Of a DNA stretch of 51,902 nt, positions 18,121 through 27,983 are shown piece by piece. The stretch comes from Clostridia bacterium (GTDB lineage Bacteria > Bacillota > Clostridia > TANB77 > CAG-508), in the NCBI GenBank assembly GCA_022797635.1, contig JAAWKZ010000005.1, forward strand, positions 1-51,902, in the 5' to 3' direction. Numbering within the stretch: the first letter of the stretch is position 1; every line of letters starts with the position of its first letter. A model generated the notes under the pieces. It had not been told where the DNA came from and did no database searches. It saw only the letters and a list, made by a program, of their open reading frames with translations. Made by a program: the position numbers and the translations under genes.

Positions 18121-18132
18121 ACTTATTTAAAA

Positions 18133-20112
18133 TTAATCAATCACTAAAGTTGGATTCTCTACTGATAAATCAAATTGTACTTCTTTTCTCTTTACTTCAT
18201 CTACAAATATTTTTACTGTAACAGTTCCCTTTCCTGAAGCTGTTGCTGTAATATCTGTGCTATCTTTACGTGATGTATCTCTATATACAGTATCACCACC
18301 AACTTCGATTCTTAAGTTTACTGTGCTATTTATTTCAGCTCCTGTTTCTGGATCTGTATCAATGGTACTATCTGCGCCTAATAAAGATTTTAGGTTTAGT
18401 TTAATAGTTCCTGTTTTGATTGCCTCAATACGATTGACAGTAATGGTTATCTTCGTTCCTTCATCAACACTTTCTCCTGCATCAATACTTTGTTTTAGAA
18501 CTTTTCCATTTACTTTTGTTGTATCTTCTTCATAAACAACAGTTACTTCTAAATCAGATAATTTCTTTTTCGCGCTGCTTTCTGTTTCTCCAATGACATA
18601 TGGAATATTTACCTTTTTAATTCCTGTTCCAATGCTAACATAAACTTTTACTTTATCACCAGTTTCTATTTCCTCTCCTTCTTCTGGATCTTGTTTTGTA
18701 ACATAATCTTTTTCAACAGTTTTGCTAGTTTCTTCTATCTTTTCTACTTCCAATTTCATCTCTTCTAATAGTTCTTTTGCTTCGTCAAATTTCATGCCTA
18801 CTACTTTTTTCATTTCAACTTTTTCAACACCTAAACTAACAATAAGCTTGATAGTAGAATTTTCATCTACTGTTTTTCCTTCACTATATGGAGGCTCTTG
18901 TGAAATAATTTTTCCTTCTTCTACTTCTTTATCATGTACTTCTTCTATTTCAATATTAACCTTATCATTTTTATATGCAGCTTTTGCTTCATCAACTGTC
19001 ATGTTTTTCACATCTTTTAACGCTACCTGTGGCACTTTTCCACCATCTAAAATAAGTTTAGTAGCTCCATATCCAATTAGTGGAATTAATACAATAATTG
19101 CTATTGCAATCACTGTTATCCATACTTTCTTAGCAGTTGGATGCTGAGCAAAATAAGTTGCTAATTTTCCTTTTTTCTTTTTATCAGTCGTCTTTCTCGT
19201 CTTTTCTTCCTCCATTTCATCATTTAAACTTGGAATTCTTTGAGTATATTGCATGGTTTCACTATTTCTTTTTACAAAATTCCCTTCAGGATCTTTTAAT
19301 GACATACTTAAATCTTTTAGCATTTCAGTTGCTGACTGGTATCTTAAGCTAATCTCTTTTTCCATTGCTTTCATAATAATTTTATTAATTGCCAAAGGAA
19401 TAGAAGGATTTAATTTGATTGGCTCTACTGGTTTTTCTTGCATATGCTTTAGTGCAATAGATACTGGTGTATCTGCATCAAAAGGTACTCTACCTGTTAG
19501 CATTTCATACATCACAACTCCTAATGAGTAGATATCTGATTTAGCATCTGTATACCCCCCACGTGCATGCTCTGGTGAGAAATAATGAACAGAACCAATA
19601 GTTGTTCCAAATGCTGTAATTGTAGAATTTGAAACTGCTTTTGCAATTCCAAAATCTGTTACTTTTGCAATTCCCTCTTCTGTGATAATAATATTATGTG
19701 GTTTGATATCTCTATGTACAATATTATTTCTATGAGCCATTTCTAAAGCTGACGCTACTTGGATAGCAATGTTAACAGACCATTTCCAAGGAAGTACACC
19801 ATCTTCATTAATGATTTCTTTTAATGTTTTTCCTTGTACTAATTCCATAACAATATAGTAGATATTTTCTTCTTGTCCTACATCATAAATGGATACAATA
19901 TTTGGATGAGTCAAACTTGCTGCTGACTGTGCTTCCGAATTAAATCTTTTTATAAATTCGTCATCTGTTGTAAATTCGTCTCTTAAAACTTTAACGGCAA
20001 CATAACGCTTTAAGATATTACATCTTGCTTTATATACAGTTGCCATACCGCCTTCTCCAATTTTTTCTAGAATTTCATAACGGTTTCCTATTACTTTACC
20101 AACTAAATTCAT
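18133..20112 (-). CDS. prkC: Ser/Thr protein kinase with PASTA domains (PrkC/Stk1)
   Basis: A cytoplasmic Hanks-type kinase domain (1-275): glycine loop GEGGMATV (19-26), Lys41 in VAVK, catalytic HRDIKPHN (133-140) and DFG (153-155). A juxtamembrane linker precedes one transmembrane helix (about 330-355), then three extracellular PASTA repeats (about 360-560) and a C-terminal Ig-like tail. 659 residues. PASTA domains sense muropeptides or lipid II and control growth, division and germination. It is paired with its phosphatase gene 13 bp upstream on the same strand. GAGGAGAG lies before the ATG. Confidence 0.96.
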   Translation of the reverse strand: MNLVGKVIGNRYEILEKIGEGGMATVYKARCNILKRYVAVKVLRDEFTTDDEFIKRFNSEAQSAASLTHPNIVSIYDVGQEENIYYIVMELVQGKTLKEIINEDGVLPWKWSVNIAIQVASALEMAHRNNIVHRDIKPHNIIITEEGIAKVTDFGIAKAVSNSTITAFGTTIGSVHYFSPEHARGGYTDAKSDIYSLGVVMYEMLTGRVPFDADTPVSIALKHMQEKPVEPIKLNPSIPLAINKIIMKAMEKEISLRYQSATEMLKDLSMSLKDPEGNFVKRNSETMQYTQRIPSLNDEMEEEKTRKTTDKKKKGKLATYFAQHPTAKKVWITVIAIAIIVLIPLIGYGATKLILDGGKVPQVALKDVKNMTVDEAKAAYKNDKVNIEIEEVHDKEVEEGKIISQEPPYSEGKTVDENSTIKLIVSLGVEKVEMKKVVGMKFDEAKELLEEMKLEVEKIEETSKTVEKDYVTKQDPEEGEEIETGDKVKVYVSIGTGIKKVNIPYVIGETESSAKKKLSDLEVTVVYEEDTTKVNGKVLKQSIDAGESVDEGTKITITVNRIEAIKTGTIKLNLKSLLGADSTIDTDPETGAEINSTVNLRIEVGGDTVYRDTSRKDSTDITATASGKGTVTVKIFVDEVKRKEVQFDLSVENPTLVID

Positions 20113-20125
20113 ATGTTTCTCTCCT

Positions 20126-20851
20126 CTATTTTATTGTTACCACTGTGATATTATCATATCCGCCTGCTTCATTTGCTAAATCTACTAATACTTTTGGTGC
20201 TATTTCCGGATTTTCTTTTACCACTTTATATATGTCTTTTTCATCTACCATATTGGTTAATCCATCTGAGCACATTACTAAAATGTCTCCCACTTCATAA
20301 TTTCTAGCCCTTAAATCTGGCTCTACATATGCTGTACAGCCAAGTGCTTTTGTTAACATATTCTTTTTTGGATGATGATTTGCCTCTTCTCTCGTAATTT
20401 TACCATCCTCTACTAATTGTTGTACATAACTATGGTCTTTTGTTAACTTTCTAATAATTTCTCCTCTAATGCGGTATACTCTACTATCACCAACGTGTCC
20501 TATATATACTTTACTATTATATATGAAGCAAATGTCCAAAGTAGTACCCATTCCTTCTAAATTTGGTTCTTGTTTTGATTTTTCAAAAACTACCATATTA
20601 GCATATTCAATTGCATTTTTGATTAATTCTATAATTGCTTCCTTGTTATGCTCAATTTGGCCAAAATTATTTTCTATATAACTTTTAGCCGATTCTATAG
20701 CAAGTTTACTTGCTACTTCTCCGCCATTATATCCGCCCATTCCATCTGCTAAGATAAACAATTGCAAATCATCATCTGAATTTGGAATAAAATAATAATC
20801 TTGATTAATTTCTCTTGCTTTGCCAATATCTGATTTAGCAAAACCTATCAT
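20126..20851 (-). CDS. prpC: PP2C-type Ser/Thr phosphatase (PrpC/Stp)
   Basis: A PPM-family metal-dependent phosphatase that reverses PrkC phosphorylation. Metal-binding motifs are DYYFIP, ADGMGGYNGGEVAS (the DGMGG metal ligand), GHVGDSRVYRIR, CSDGLTNMV and GYDNITVV. 241 residues, normal. Operon with prkC downstream and rlmN upstream. Confidence 0.95.
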   Translation of the reverse strand: MIGFAKSDIGKAREINQDYYFIPNSDDDLQLFILADGMGGYNGGEVASKLAIESAKSYIENNFGQIEHNKEAIIELIKNAIEYANMVVFEKSKQEPNLEGMGTTLDICFIYNSKVYIGHVGDSRVYRIRGEIIRKLTKDHSYVQQLVEDGKITREEANHHPKKNMLTKALGCTAYVEPDLRARNYEVGDILVMCSDGLTNMVDEKDIYKVVKENPEIAPKVLVDLANEAGGYDNITVVTIK

Positions 20852-20893
20852 ACACTTTTTCCTCCCGCTATTTTATATTTAAGTTTGCTTTTA

Positions 20894-21913
20894 TTATAAG
20901 TTCTTTCTTCTAAGCTGACCACAAGCAGCATCAATGTCACTTCCCAACTCTCTTCTTATTGTTGCTACGATACCATGGTCATTTAAATAATCTCTAAATT
21001 GAATAATATTTTCATTACTACTTTTTACAAATTTTCCATTTTCAATTTTATTAATTGGAATAAGATTTACATGGCAAATCATTCCCTTTAACAGTTGTAC
21101 TAGTGCTTTTGCATCTTCTAAATTATCATTATTATCTTTTGCCAAAGCATATTCAAAAGAAATACGTTTATTGGTTTTAGCAATATAGTCTTTACAAGCC
21201 TGCATCAATTCCTTTAAAGGATATCGGTTATTAACTGGCATCATTTGGCTTCGTTTTTCGTCTTTAGTAGCATGTAAAGAAATAGATAAAGTGCATTGTA
21301 GCTCTTCATTTGCAAAATCATAAATACGAGGAACTAGACCAGAAGTAGAAATACTAATATGCCTTGCCCCTATATTCAATCCTTTTTGGTGATTGATAAT
21401 ACGAATAGCATGCATTACATTATCATAATTATCAAATGGTTCCCCAATTCCCATAAATACAATATTAGAAATGTGCTCTCCAATATCTTGCTCTACAGCC
21501 AAAATCTGCTCTACAATTTCACCTGAAGTTAAATTTCTTACAAAGGCAATTCCTGTTGAAGCACAAAATTTGCATCCCATTTTACACCCAATTTGAGAAG
21601 ATACACAAATTGTTTTTCCATGATGGTATTCCATCAGTACAGTTTCTATTGCATTCCCATCCAGAACATCAAACAAATATTTTTTAGTACCATCAGAAGA
21701 CTCTTGCTTTCTTAAAATTTCAAAATTACACATAGTATAATTTTGTTTTAATTTCTCTCTTAACTCCAAAGAAAGATTTGTCATTTCATCAAACGATTTC
21801 ACTTTTTCTATATAAAGCCAATTAAAAATTTGCTCTGCCCTATATGGCTTTTCTCCTAGAGAAATAAGTTCTTGCTTTAATTCATCTAAGTTGTAATCTT
21901 TAATATTTTTCAT
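20894..21913 (-). CDS. rlmN: 23S rRNA (adenine2503-C2)-methyltransferase RlmN
   Basis: A radical-SAM dual-specificity RNA methyltransferase (A2503 of 23S rRNA, A37 of some tRNAs). The 4Fe-4S motif is C110-x3-C114-x2-C117 in IGCKMGCKFCAST; MGIGEPFDNYDN and SISLHATKDEKR are typical. The C-terminal catalytic Cys is in DIDAACGQLRRK. 339 residues. First gene of the rlmN-prpC-prkC-(rpe) cluster. Confidence 0.97.
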   Translation of the reverse strand: MKNIKDYNLDELKQELISLGEKPYRAEQIFNWLYIEKVKSFDEMTNLSLELREKLKQNYTMCNFEILRKQESSDGTKKYLFDVLDGNAIETVLMEYHHGKTICVSSQIGCKMGCKFCASTGIAFVRNLTSGEIVEQILAVEQDIGEHISNIVFMGIGEPFDNYDNVMHAIRIINHQKGLNIGARHISISTSGLVPRIYDFANEELQCTLSISLHATKDEKRSQMMPVNNRYPLKELMQACKDYIAKTNKRISFEYALAKDNNDNLEDAKALVQLLKGMICHVNLIPINKIENGKFVKSSNENIIQFRDYLNDHGIVATIRRELGSDIDAACGQLRRKNL

Positions 21914-21992
21914 ATAAATTTATTTTCTCCTATATTTCAAGATAGTTATACCACAAATTGTTATTTTTAGCAAGTAAATTAAGAATATATCT

Positions 21993-22029
21993 ATAAATAA
22001 AACAGGCCTAGAGTTTCTAAACTCTAGGC
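21993..22029 (-). terminator. Terminator after the small coiled-coil gene
   Basis: GCCTAGAGTTT/AAACTCTAGGC, two-base loop, followed on the minus strand by CTGTTTTATTT. Confidence 0.8.
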
Positions 22030-22037
22030 TCAAAATT

Positions 22038-22283
22038 CTATTTGCTCAAAATCTTCACTAATGCTTGTTCAATATTCGAAAATCTCTTTTCAAATACAAT
22101 ATTGGTCATGTCAGCAATTTCTTCAAATTCTCTTAGTTTATCTAATTTTCTCATAGTTACCTTATGATGTCTTTCCATTTCTTGTTTGGCTCTTGTTTGC
22201 TCATTTTTTACTTCTTTTAATAATTCTTTTACTTCTTCAATTAGTGCTTCTAGGGTTGTTTGTTCGTCTAGCTCTTTAGACAT
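22038..22283 (-). CDS. Small coiled-coil protein, 81 aa
   Basis: Almost entirely predicted helix with charged heptads (TLEALIEEVKELLKEVKNEQ..., MRKLDKLREFEEIADMTNIVFEKRFSNIEQALVKIL). It has no Cys, signal peptide or membrane segment. I do not recognise a family. A GGTGG-type site precedes the ATG. It has its own terminator and lies between aspS and rlmN. Confidence 0.65.
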   Translation of the reverse strand: MSKELDEQTTLEALIEEVKELLKEVKNEQTRAKQEMERHHKVTMRKLDKLREFEEIADMTNIVFEKRFSNIEQALVKILSK

Positions 22284-22375
22284 ATTACCACCTCTTTCGT
22301 AAATTTGTATTTTCTATACTGTTATATTATACCATTATGTTATATTTTAGTCAACACATTTTACGAAATTTTGTT

Positions 22376-24139
22376 TCACTTTTCTTCTTCTACAATTTTG
22401 ATATGTACATCATCTAATTGTTTTTGGTGAACTCTACTTGGTGCTCTCATCAATAAATCTCTTGCTTTTTTATTTTTAGGGAAGGCAATTACTTCGCGAA
22501 TATTTTTGCTATCTGCCACTAACATTACCATTCTATCTAGTCCAGGTGCTGCCCCTGCATGTGGTGGCGTTCCATATTGAAAGGCATTATATAATGCTCC
22601 AAATCTAGTTTCTACTTCTTCCTCACTATACCCTGCAATTTCAAAAGCCTTTACCATTAACTCTGGATCATGATTTCTTACTGCACCTGATGCTACTTCA
22701 TAACCATTACACACCACATCATACTGATATGCTAAAATATCTAATGGATTTTTTGTCATTAAAGCTTCCATTCCACCTTGTGGCATAGAAAATGGATTAT
22801 GATTAAAGTCAATTGTTCCTTCATCAGATAACTCATACATTGGAAAATCTACAATATAACATAAACGATATACATCTTTCTCTAATAAATCTAAACGGTT
22901 TCCAATTTCAATACGAATTGCCCCTGCTATTTTCTGTACAGCTTTTAATTCATCTGCCATAAAGAATACACTACAGCCTGGCTTCATATCAATCTTCTCT
23001 TCTAACTCTTTTTGTACTTCTGTCGTAATAAATTTTGCAATTCCACCAGAAATGACATTTTCATTATCTACTTTTACCCATGCTAAGCCTTTTGCACCTG
23101 CTTCTTGCACAGCAAATTCTGTCATAGCGTCAAAGAATTTTCTTCCTTGCTCAGCTCCATTTTCTACAACAATTGCTTTTACTATTTTATCTTTGAAATT
23201 ATTGAATTCCACATGTTCAAAAATATCTGTTACATCTTGAATCACTAATGGATTTCTTAAATCTGGTTTATCACTTCCATACTTCTCCATAGCTTCTAAA
23301 TATGGTATCTTTTTGAAAGGTACTTCATCTACTTTCCAATCTGTATGTGTTTTAAATACAGTTGTAAAAATTTCACCTAATACTTTTAGTACATCTTCTT
23401 GTTCTGCAAAACTCATTTCAAAGTCTAATTGATAAAATTCTCCTGGTGCCCTATCAGCTCTAGGATCTTCATCTCTAAAGCATGGTGCAATCTGATAATA
23501 TTTATCAAATCCTGAAACCATTAATAATTGCTTAAATTGTTGTGGTGCTTGTGGAAGTGCATAAAACTCTCCTGCGTGTAGCCTACTTGGTACTAAATAA
23601 TCTCTTGCACCCTCTGGTGAAGAATTTGCTAGAATTGGAGTTTGAATCTCTGTAAAGCCCAATTCATCCATCTTCTTACGAATAGTTTTCATTACTTCAC
23701 TACGAATCAATATGGTTTTATGAAGTTTATCATTTCTTAAATCTAAAAAACGATATTCTAGTCTTAAGTCTTCTTTTACTTCTCCTACCTTATCTGAATT
23801 CACTTCAAATGGTAATATATTTTTACATTTTCCTAAGATCTCTATTTTCTTAGCATCTATTTCAATTTCACCTGTAGGAATTTTATCATTTTTACTCGAC
23901 CTTTCAATTACATTTCCTACTACTTGAAGCACGCATTCTGTTACAATATTATCTAATACAGCTTTATCAATTTCTTTGTTGTCTGCTGAAATAACTACTT
24001 GAGTAATTCCAAATTGATCACGCAAATCAATAAAAGCCATAGAACCTAAATTCCTAATTTTTTGTACCCAGCCTGCAATTGTTACTTCTTCTCCTACATT
24101 TTTAATAGTTAGTTCTCCACAATTATGATTTCTATACAT
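22376..24139 (-). CDS. aspS: Aspartate--tRNA ligase
   Basis: A class IIb synthetase. N-terminal OB anticodon domain (GWVQKIRNLGSMAFIDLRDQFG), motif 2 FRDEDPRADRAPGEFYQLDFEM, a bacterial GAD insertion domain (about 290-420) and motif 3 AAPGLDRMVMLVADSKNIREVIAFPK. 587 residues, normal for the bacterial type. Whether it is discriminating cannot be judged here. It lies downstream of the DGR reverse transcriptase but behind a strong terminator. Confidence 0.97.
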   Translation of the reverse strand: MYRNHNCGELTIKNVGEEVTIAGWVQKIRNLGSMAFIDLRDQFGITQVVISADNKEIDKAVLDNIVTECVLQVVGNVIERSSKNDKIPTGEIEIDAKKIEILGKCKNILPFEVNSDKVGEVKEDLRLEYRFLDLRNDKLHKTILIRSEVMKTIRKKMDELGFTEIQTPILANSSPEGARDYLVPSRLHAGEFYALPQAPQQFKQLLMVSGFDKYYQIAPCFRDEDPRADRAPGEFYQLDFEMSFAEQEDVLKVLGEIFTTVFKTHTDWKVDEVPFKKIPYLEAMEKYGSDKPDLRNPLVIQDVTDIFEHVEFNNFKDKIVKAIVVENGAEQGRKFFDAMTEFAVQEAGAKGLAWVKVDNENVISGGIAKFITTEVQKELEEKIDMKPGCSVFFMADELKAVQKIAGAIRIEIGNRLDLLEKDVYRLCYIVDFPMYELSDEGTIDFNHNPFSMPQGGMEALMTKNPLDILAYQYDVVCNGYEVASGAVRNHDPELMVKAFEIAGYSEEEVETRFGALYNAFQYGTPPHAGAAPGLDRMVMLVADSKNIREVIAFPKNKKARDLLMRAPSRVHQKQLDDVHIKIVEEEK

Positions 24140-24213
24140 ATGTATTCTCCCTCTTAATTACATTTGCCTTATTATACACCATTTAGCGTAACGTTACAAT
24201 ATTCTATTAAGAA

Positions 24214-24257
24214 AAAAAGAAACCTAATGAACTAAATTTAGTTCATTAGGTTTTTTT
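24214..24257. terminator. Terminator closing the DGR operon
   Basis: AACCTAATGAAC and its perfect complement (24221-24252) around TAAATTTA, with a run of A before and of T after, so it works in both directions. It separates the reverse transcriptase from aspS. Confidence 0.88.
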
Positions 24258-24277
24258 GGTTGAAGTGTTAATTTTCC

Positions 24278-25393
24278 TTAAAAATTTAATTTGTCATAAA
24301 CATATCTGTCCATTTTCTTAATAACTTTATAACTATTTCCCCTTTTCATATGGCCTCTCCAACTATAATAGGAATTCCATACTTGCTCTTTTGTCATTTT
24401 TCCTTCTTCTATCCACCTTTTAAAAGTTTTTATCTTTTTTCTCATTCTGGGAGTTGCATCTCTATTCATTTTCCTAATTACTTTTCCTGTTTGGGTACAA
24501 AAGAATTTTGTTTTCAAAAATTTAAAACCAGTAGCAAACTTTTGTATTTTAGTTTTCTTTTCATTTAGCATCAATCCTAGTTCAGCAACTTTCACTTTTA
24601 TTTTAGCTAATGTTTCTTTTGCTTCTTCTAAAGTTGCCGTAAAAAAGTAAAAATCATCCACATATCTTGCATAACATTTCACTCTTAACGTATCTTTGAT
24701 ATAATGGTCTAAGGGGGTTACAGCAATATTGGTATAAATCTGGGATGTATGGGCCCCAAGTCCAAAACTAGTATCACCATATAATTCCATACATAAATTA
24801 GCAACATGTCTAATCTTTTCATCATAAATACGTTTTTGGTGTTCTTTGTATACTACATAATGTGGTGCAGAATTGAAAAAGTCTTTAAAATCACAAGTAA
24901 CAATATAGCCATTTAAGCCATATTTTCTAAAGTGTCTTTGCATATGGCAATTCACTCTATCTAAGGTATGATCCATTCCTTTTCCTACTCTATTTGCTGC
25001 ATTATCATAAATAAATGTATTATCATAAATAGGAACAATTACATGGTCACATAAATCACGCTGAATAATTCTCTCACTTAACTTTTGTGCTTGAATTTTT
25101 CTTCTTTTTCCTCTTTCACAAACATAGAAAATATAGGGCTTTGAAAGCTTTAATTTATCTGTTTGTAAAGTTTCATAAATTTTATAAGTGGTAGAAATTC
25201 TTTTTTTAGCATAATTCTGTGTAGAAGCCTTCCATAATACATTTCTCATGCATTTTGTGCCAGCTTGATATAGATTTTCATAAGAAAATACTTCTTCAAA
25301 ACTACCACATGCTTCACTTTTCTTTCTTCTTTTTTCTTCCCTCATAGCTTTTCTTCTTTGGTATCTTAGTTCATGTCTTTCTTCACTTGTCAT
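24278..25393 (-). CDS. DGR reverse transcriptase
   Basis: A 371-residue reverse transcriptase of the diversity-generating retroelement type. Polymerase motifs in order: RIIQRDLCDHVIVPIYD (about 108-123), NAANRVGKGMDHTLDR (131-146), IVTCDFKDFFNSAPH (164-178, catalytic D), GLGAHTSQIYTN (211-222) and YARYVDDFYFF (241-251, catalytic YVDD). The SQ in the fourth motif, in place of SP of group II intron and retroviral enzymes, is the DGR hallmark. There is no maturase, HNH or RNase H domain, ruling out a group II intron protein. The N-terminus is very basic. The ribosome binding site ACGGAGG lies inside the end of template unit 1. It is expected to copy TR RNA into adenine-mutagenised cDNA with Avd. 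Confidence 0.95.
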   Translation of the reverse strand: MTSEERHELRYQRRKAMREEKRRKKSEACGSFEEVFSYENLYQAGTKCMRNVLWKASTQNYAKKRISTTYKIYETLQTDKLKLSKPYIFYVCERGKRRKIQAQKLSERIIQRDLCDHVIVPIYDNTFIYDNAANRVGKGMDHTLDRVNCHMQRHFRKYGLNGYIVTCDFKDFFNSAPHYVVYKEHQKRIYDEKIRHVANLCMELYGDTSFGLGAHTSQIYTNIAVTPLDHYIKDTLRVKCYARYVDDFYFFTATLEEAKETLAKIKVKVAELGLMLNEKKTKIQKFATGFKFLKTKFFCTQTGKVIRKMNRDATPRMRKKIKTFKRWIEEGKMTKEQVWNSYYSWRGHMKRGNSYKVIKKMDRYVYDKLNF

Positions 25394-25608
25394 TTGTATG
25401 TTTAACCTCCGTACATTATAATTGCGAAGTAGAACTGACTATGAAATTGACACACTATAAAAATATGTCAACCATGCAAGCAGCGTCCAGTCATCTACAT
25501 CAAAGGTTCTTTTTGGTTTGTAATTACCACAAACTCAGGAACAAATTTCCCTTTCACAAAAGTTTTGATTCACTTTTTACAGTTACTATGTCTTACTTAT
25601 ATCTTGTG

Positions 25609-25743
25609 AAATCCAGGCGCAACGCCACCAGTGTTGCTCGCGTTGTTATTGTTGTTAGTGTTACCGTTGCTGTTGACATTGCAGAAGTTGTTGCTGTTGT
25701 TGTAATTAGGTGAACGAAGCCACCACCAGTTCGTACTGCCTGA
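25609..25743 (-). repeat. Template repeat TR1 (RT-proximal)
   Basis: 135 nt. In the VR frame it reads GSTNWWWLRSPNYNNSNNFC then NVNSNGNTNNNNNASNTGGV. Sixteen codons are AAC or AAT, the mutable codons favoured in DGR templates. It differs from the visible VR at about ten non-adenine bases, so it is not that VR's immediate donor. Confidence 0.9.
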
Positions 25744-26058
25744 CAACGTAATTATCGAAATTTGACCTATACTTCCTTATATTTTTCTTAATAACCTTGA
25801 TTACAGAATTTTATTTTTTCCTAATTAAACACATAATTGACATATTAATTTTTAACCTTTGTACATATTTAATGCAAAGCAGAACTGGCTATGAAATTGA
25901 CATTCACTAAGAACTTATCAACCATGCAAATAGCGTCCAGCCATCTACATCAAAGGTTCTTTTCGGTTTGTGGTAACCACAAACTCAGGAACAGATCTCC
26001 CTTTCACAAAAGTTTTGCTTCACTTTTTACAGTTACTATGTCTCACTTATATCTTGTG

Positions 26059-26190
26059 AAATCCAGGCGCAACGCCATTGTTATTGCTCGCGTTGTTCCA
26101 GTCTGAAGCACCGTTGTTGTTGACATTGCAGAAGTTGCTGCTGTTGTTGTAATTAGGTGAACGAAGCCACCACCAGTTCGTACTGCCTGA
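26059..26190 (-). repeat. Template repeat TR2
   Basis: 132 nt, one codon shorter than the VR. Reads SPNYNNSSNFCNVNNNGASD then WNNASNNNGVAPGF. Its hairpin in the downstream RNA is fully Watson-Crick (GUUUGUG/CACAAAC). Confidence 0.88.
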
Positions 26191-26478
26191 CAACGTAATT
26201 ATCGAGATTTGACCTATATTGAAATTTTATACTATTTTGTTATAACTTTAATTTTTTATTTAACTTATTTATTTTTCAAACCTTTGTACACCATTTATAG
26301 TAGAACTGACTATGAAATTGACATATAAAAAATATGTCAACCATGCAAGCAGCGTCCAGTCATCTACATCAAAGGTTCTTTTCAGTTTATATTTACTATA
26401 AACTTAGGAACAAATCTCCCTTTCACAAAAGTTTTGCTTCACCTTTTATTGGTTACTATGTCTTACTTATATCTTGTG

Positions 26479-26610
26479 AAATCCAGGCGCAACGCCATTG
26501 CTGTTGCTCGCGTTGTTATTGTTGCTGTTGCCGTTGCTGTCGATATTGCAGAAGTTGTTGCTGTTGTTGTAATTAGGTGAACGAAGCCACCACCAGTTCG
26601 TACTGCCTGA
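26479..26610 (-). repeat. Template repeat TR3
   Basis: 132 nt, also one codon short. Reads SPNYNNSNNFCNIDSNGNSN then NNNASNSNGVAPGF. The downstream hairpin carries the G-C to A-U covariation. Confidence 0.88.
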
Positions 26611-26953
26611 CAACGTAATTATCGAGATTTGACCTATATTTCTTTAAAATCTCACTGTTTCTAGTCTCATACTGTCTTTCGATACTACTCATTATAAAAC
26701 TTTTCTATTTCCTTACTTAACATACATTTATTGGTATATTAATTTTCAACCTTTGTACATACTTAATGCAAAGCAGAACTGGCTATGAAATTGACATTCA
26801 CTAAGAACTTATCAACCATGCAAGCAGCGTCCAGCCATCTACATCAAAGGTTCTTTTCGGTTTGTATTTACTACAAACTCAGGAACAAATTTCCCTTTCA
26901 CAAAAGTTTTGATTCACCTTTTATTGGTTACTATGTCTTACTTATATCTTGTG

Positions 26954-27088
26954 AAATCCAGGCGCAACGCCATTGTTGTTGCTCGCGTTGTTCCAGTTGT
27001 CTGTGTTGCCGTTGCTGTTGACATTGCAGAAGTTGCTGCTGTTGTTGTAATTAGGTGAACGAAGCCACCAGTTGACCGTACTGCCTGA
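26954..27088 (-). repeat. Template repeat TR4
   Basis: 135 nt. The front end reads GSTVNWWLR instead of GSTNWWWLR, a shift of the first mutable codon past one Trp. Otherwise it is TR-like (NYNNSSNFCNVNSNGNTDN). A 60-codon open frame crosses it but has no ribosome binding site. Confidence 0.88.
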
Positions 27089-27398
27089 CAACGTAATTAT
27101 CGAAATTTGACCTATTCTATACATGTTCTAATTCTCTATAAACTTTAAAATAATATTTCATTTTATCCTATGCTTGACACATACTGATACTTTAATTTTT
27201 AACCCTTGTACACTATTTACAGTAGAACTGACTATGAAATTGACATAAAAAATATGCCAACCATGCAAGCAGCGTCCAGTCATCTACATCAAAGGTTCTT
27301 TTTGGTTTGTAATTTCTACAAACTCAGGAACAAATTTCCCTTTCACAAAAGTTTTGCTTCACCTTTTATTGGTTACTATGTCTTACTTATATCTTGTG

Positions 27399-27533
27399 AA
27401 ATCCAGGCGCAACGCCATTGTTGTTGCTCGCGTTGTTGCTGTTGTTAGTGTTACCGTTGTTGTTGACATTGCAGAAGTAGTTGCTGCCGTCGTAACCAGG
27501 TGAACGAAGCCACCACCAGTTCGTACTGCCTGA
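27399..27533 (-). repeat. Template repeat TR5
   Basis: 135 nt. Reads SPGYDGSNYFCNVNNNGNTN. Relative to TR1, codons 12, 14, 15 and 18 changed from AAT/AAC to GGT, GAC, GGC and TAC: six base changes, all at adenines. Confidence 0.88.
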
Positions 27534-27848
27534 CAACGTAATTATTAAAATTTGACCTATACTATTTTATATTTTTAAAACCTTAATGATAGAATTTTAC
27601 TTTATTTCCTTACTTAACATATATTGACATATTATTGAATATTAATATCTTCTTTTAACCTCTGTACGAAGTAGAACTGACTATGAAATTGACACATAAA
27701 AATATGTCAACCATGTAAACAGCGTCCAGCCATCTACATCAAAGGTTCTTTTTGGTTCGTAATTTCTACAAACTCAGGAACAAATTTCCCTTTCACAAAA
27801 GTTTTACTTCACCTTTTATAGGTTACTATGTCTTACTTATATCTTGTG

Positions 27849-27983
27849 AAATCCAGGCGCAGCGCCACTATGGTTGCTCGCACCGTCCGCGTTATCCGTG
27901 TCACCACTGCTGCCGACATAACAGAAGTAGTATCTGTCGCTGTAATAAGGTGAACGAAGCCACCACCAGAGCGTACTGCCTGA
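27849..27983 (-). repeat. Template-position repeat TR6, already diversified
   Basis: 135 nt. Reads GSTLWWWLRSPYYSDRYYFC then YVGSSGDTDNADGASNHSGA. Only two AAC codons remain against sixteen in TR1, so it looks like a VR rather than a template. The flanking leader and downstream RNA are intact. It also carries several non-adenine changes (such as TGC to TGT and GTT to GCT). Confidence 0.88.

Noticed and set aside
24278-25393. Group II intron or retron reverse transcriptase
   Set aside because: There is no maturase/X or endonuclease domain, and the SQ-type fourth motif with adjacent avd, TR and VR fits a DGR. No retron msr/msd-like inverted repeat was seen upstream.
26942-27124. 60-codon minus-strand ORF across TR4 as a real gene
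   Set aside because: No ribosome binding site; the same stretch is closed or lacks a start in the other units. It is open only because TRs share the VR reading frame.
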